From: Halictus rubicundus
Taxonomy: Eukaryota; Arthropoda; Insecta; Hymenoptera; Halictidae
Direction of reading: 5' to 3'
DNA: 64,000 nt
Assembly: GCF_050948215.1 (NCBI RefSeq)
Contig: NW_027488711.1
Coordinates: forward strand, 124,001-188,000
Position 1 is the stretch's first letter, and every line of letters starts with the position of its first letter. Position numbers and translations under genes: made by a program. The notes beneath the pieces are model-generated. The model was not told the DNA's origin. It saw only the letters and a program-made list of their open reading frames with translations, and did not search any database. This document shows, piece by piece, positions 63,064 to 64,000 of the stretch.

Positions 63064-64000
63064 GAGGTTCGGATAGAGGATAGGATAGGATAGAGGATAG
63101 GATAGGATAGAGGAAAGGATAGGATAGAGGATAGGATAGGTAATTGGATAGGATAGAGGATAGGATAAGGTAGAGGATAGTATAGGATAGAGGATAGGAT
63201 AGGATAGAGGATAGGATAGGATAGAGGATAGGATAGGAAAAAGGATAGGATAGGATAGGATAGAGGATAGGATAGGATAGAGGATAGGATAGGATACAGG
63301 ATAGGATAGGATAGAGGATAATGTAGGATAGAGGATAGGATAGGATAGAGGATAGGATAGGATAGAGGATAGGATAGGATAGAGGATAGGATAGGATAGA
63401 GGATAGGATAGAGGATAGGATAGGATAGAGGATAGGATAGAGGATAGGATAGAGGATAGGATAGAGGATAGGATAGAGGATAGGATAGGATAGAGGATAG
63501 GATAGAGGATAGGATAGGATAGAGGATCGGATAGAGGATAAGATAGGATAGAGGAAAGGATATAATAGAGGATAGGATAGGTAATTGGATAGGATAGAGG
63601 ATAGGATAAGGTAGAGGATAGTATAGGATAGAGGATGGGATAGGATAGAGGATAGGATAGGATAAAGGATAGGATAGGATAGAGGATAGGATAGGATAGA
63701 GGATAGGATAGGATACAGGATAGGATAGAGGATCGGATAGAGGATAGGATAGGATAGAGGATCGGATAGAGGATAGGATAGGATAGAGGATAGGATAGGA
63801 TAGAGGATAGAGTAGGATAGAGGATAGAGTAGGATAGAGGATAGGATAGGATAGAGGATAGGATTGGATAGAGGAAAGCATAGGATAGAGGATAGGATAG
63901 GTAATTGGATAGGATAGAGGATAGGATAAGGTAGAGGATAGTATAGGATAGAGGATAGGATAGGATAGAGGATAGGATAGGAAAAATAATAGGATAGAAT
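63064..64000 (+). repeat. Family II HOR unit 3', truncated
   Basis: Begins with GAGGTTCGG at 63064, GTAATTGG at 63140 (76 bp on, as in the other units), GGAAAAAGG, GATACAGG, the GATAATGTAGG variant near 63,321 also seen near 46,318 in unit 3, GATATAATAG, a second GTAATTGG near 63,580 and paired GAGTAGG near 63.82 kb. It runs off the window. Confidence 0.84.

Larger units (their letters stand above)
1..64000 (+). repeat. Satellite array of GGATA/GAGGATA units filling the whole window
   Basis: The complete window can be read as GAGGATA heptamers each followed by one, two or three GGATA pentamers, giving units of 12, 17 or 22 bp. The 17-mer GAGGATAGGATAGGATA dominates. The canonical unit has no C, and its T occurs only inside ATA, so C and non-ATA T mark diverged units. 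All copies have the purine-rich strand on +; I saw no TATCC-oriented block, so no inversion is present. Higher-order organisation is layered on top (separate entries). Nothing outside this satellite was found: no stretch of even 100 bp looks like unique DNA, a transposon or an RNA gene. Eukaryotic heterochromatin is an inference from array size and hierarchy. Taxon and chromosome position cannot be read from the sequence. Confidence 0.98.
57463..64000 (+). repeat. Family II satellite block, truncated by window end
   Basis: Same marker set as 38,057-53,189. It tracks the start of that block at about +18,773 and +18,850, then at +16,990 and +16,922 after a net loss of about 1.86 kb. The rare GGCTAGG at 39239 recurs at 58089. 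The last bases (GGAAAAATAATAGG at 63981 on) match a sub-module also ending near 60,530 and 62,246, so the block is cut mid-HOR by the window edge. Confidence 0.9.

Noticed and set aside
1..64000. Telomeric array
   Set aside because: The unit GGATA/GAGGATA resembles telomere repeats only in being G-rich on one strand. There is no TTAGGG-, TTTAGGG- or TTAGG-type tract, and the kilobase HOR organisation is not telomeric.
1..64000. GATA/GACA (Bkm-type) simple repeat
   Set aside because: GATA is present only as part of GGATA; the period is 5/7/12/17, not 4, and GACA occurs only in the single GGACAGAGG variant.
1..64000. tRNA, rRNA or other structured RNA genes
   Set aside because: The near absence of C on + precludes ordinary G-C stems within one strand; no cloverleaf, rRNA core or snRNA motif is visible.
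1..64000. Naming a species or chromosome from the GGATA unit
   Set aside because: I do not recognise the 17-mer as a described satellite, and nothing unique is present to place it.

Overview
The whole 64-kb window is satellite DNA. I find no gene, RNA gene, transposon, CRISPR array or other unique sequence. The + strand is built almost entirely from the pentamer GGATA and the heptamer GAGGATA. They combine into three short units: 12 bp (GAGGATA+GGATA), 17 bp (GAGGATA+2xGGATA, the commonest) and 22 bp (GAGGATA+3xGGATA). The canonical 17-mer is 7 G, 7 A, 3 T and no C, so the strand bias is extreme, and every copy I read lies in the same orientation. A megabase-type satellite with nested higher-order repeats (HORs) points to a eukaryotic heterochromatic region (pericentromere, sex chromosome, B chromosome or subtelomere), probably from a long-read assembly. 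The sequence gives no basis for naming a taxon.

Layout. (1) 1-17192: 'family I', 17-mer arrays punctuated by diagnostic variants (GATGCAGG, GACAGAGG, GTATAGAGTATAGG, a GATGCGATGCATG element and an AT-rich AATAATATATG element), shuffled and duplicated in modules of about 0.6-2.3 kb. It includes a 1,740-bp tandem duplication with one mismatch. (2) 17193-33355: three head-to-tail giant HOR copies (A, B, C). B lacks a 1,595-bp internal segment that A and C keep. (3) 33356-38056: mixed family I and 12-mer arrays, including 15 perfect 12-mers. (4) 38057-53189: 'family II', marked by GTAATTGG, GAGGATCGG, GGAAAAAGG, GATAATATAGG and GAGGTTCGG, with a HOR period of about 1.68-1.70 kb. (5) 53190-57462: a partial then a near-complete second copy of region 3, displaced about 19.43 kb. 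(6) 57463-64000: family II again, collinear with region 4 at offsets near 16.9-18.9 kb and running off the window edge.

The hierarchy is therefore 5/7-bp blocks, 12/17/22-bp units, composites such as a 128-bp unit, HORs of 1.7-6 kb, and a super-repeat of roughly 17-19 kb. Where I checked differences between copies, many were whole numbers of 12- or 17-bp units, the footprint of slippage and unequal exchange. Very long open frames exist on the - strand, but they follow from the repeat unit lacking stop codons on that strand and are not annotated as genes. All comparisons were made by eye, so boundaries inside identical 17-mer runs are uncertain by tens of bases.
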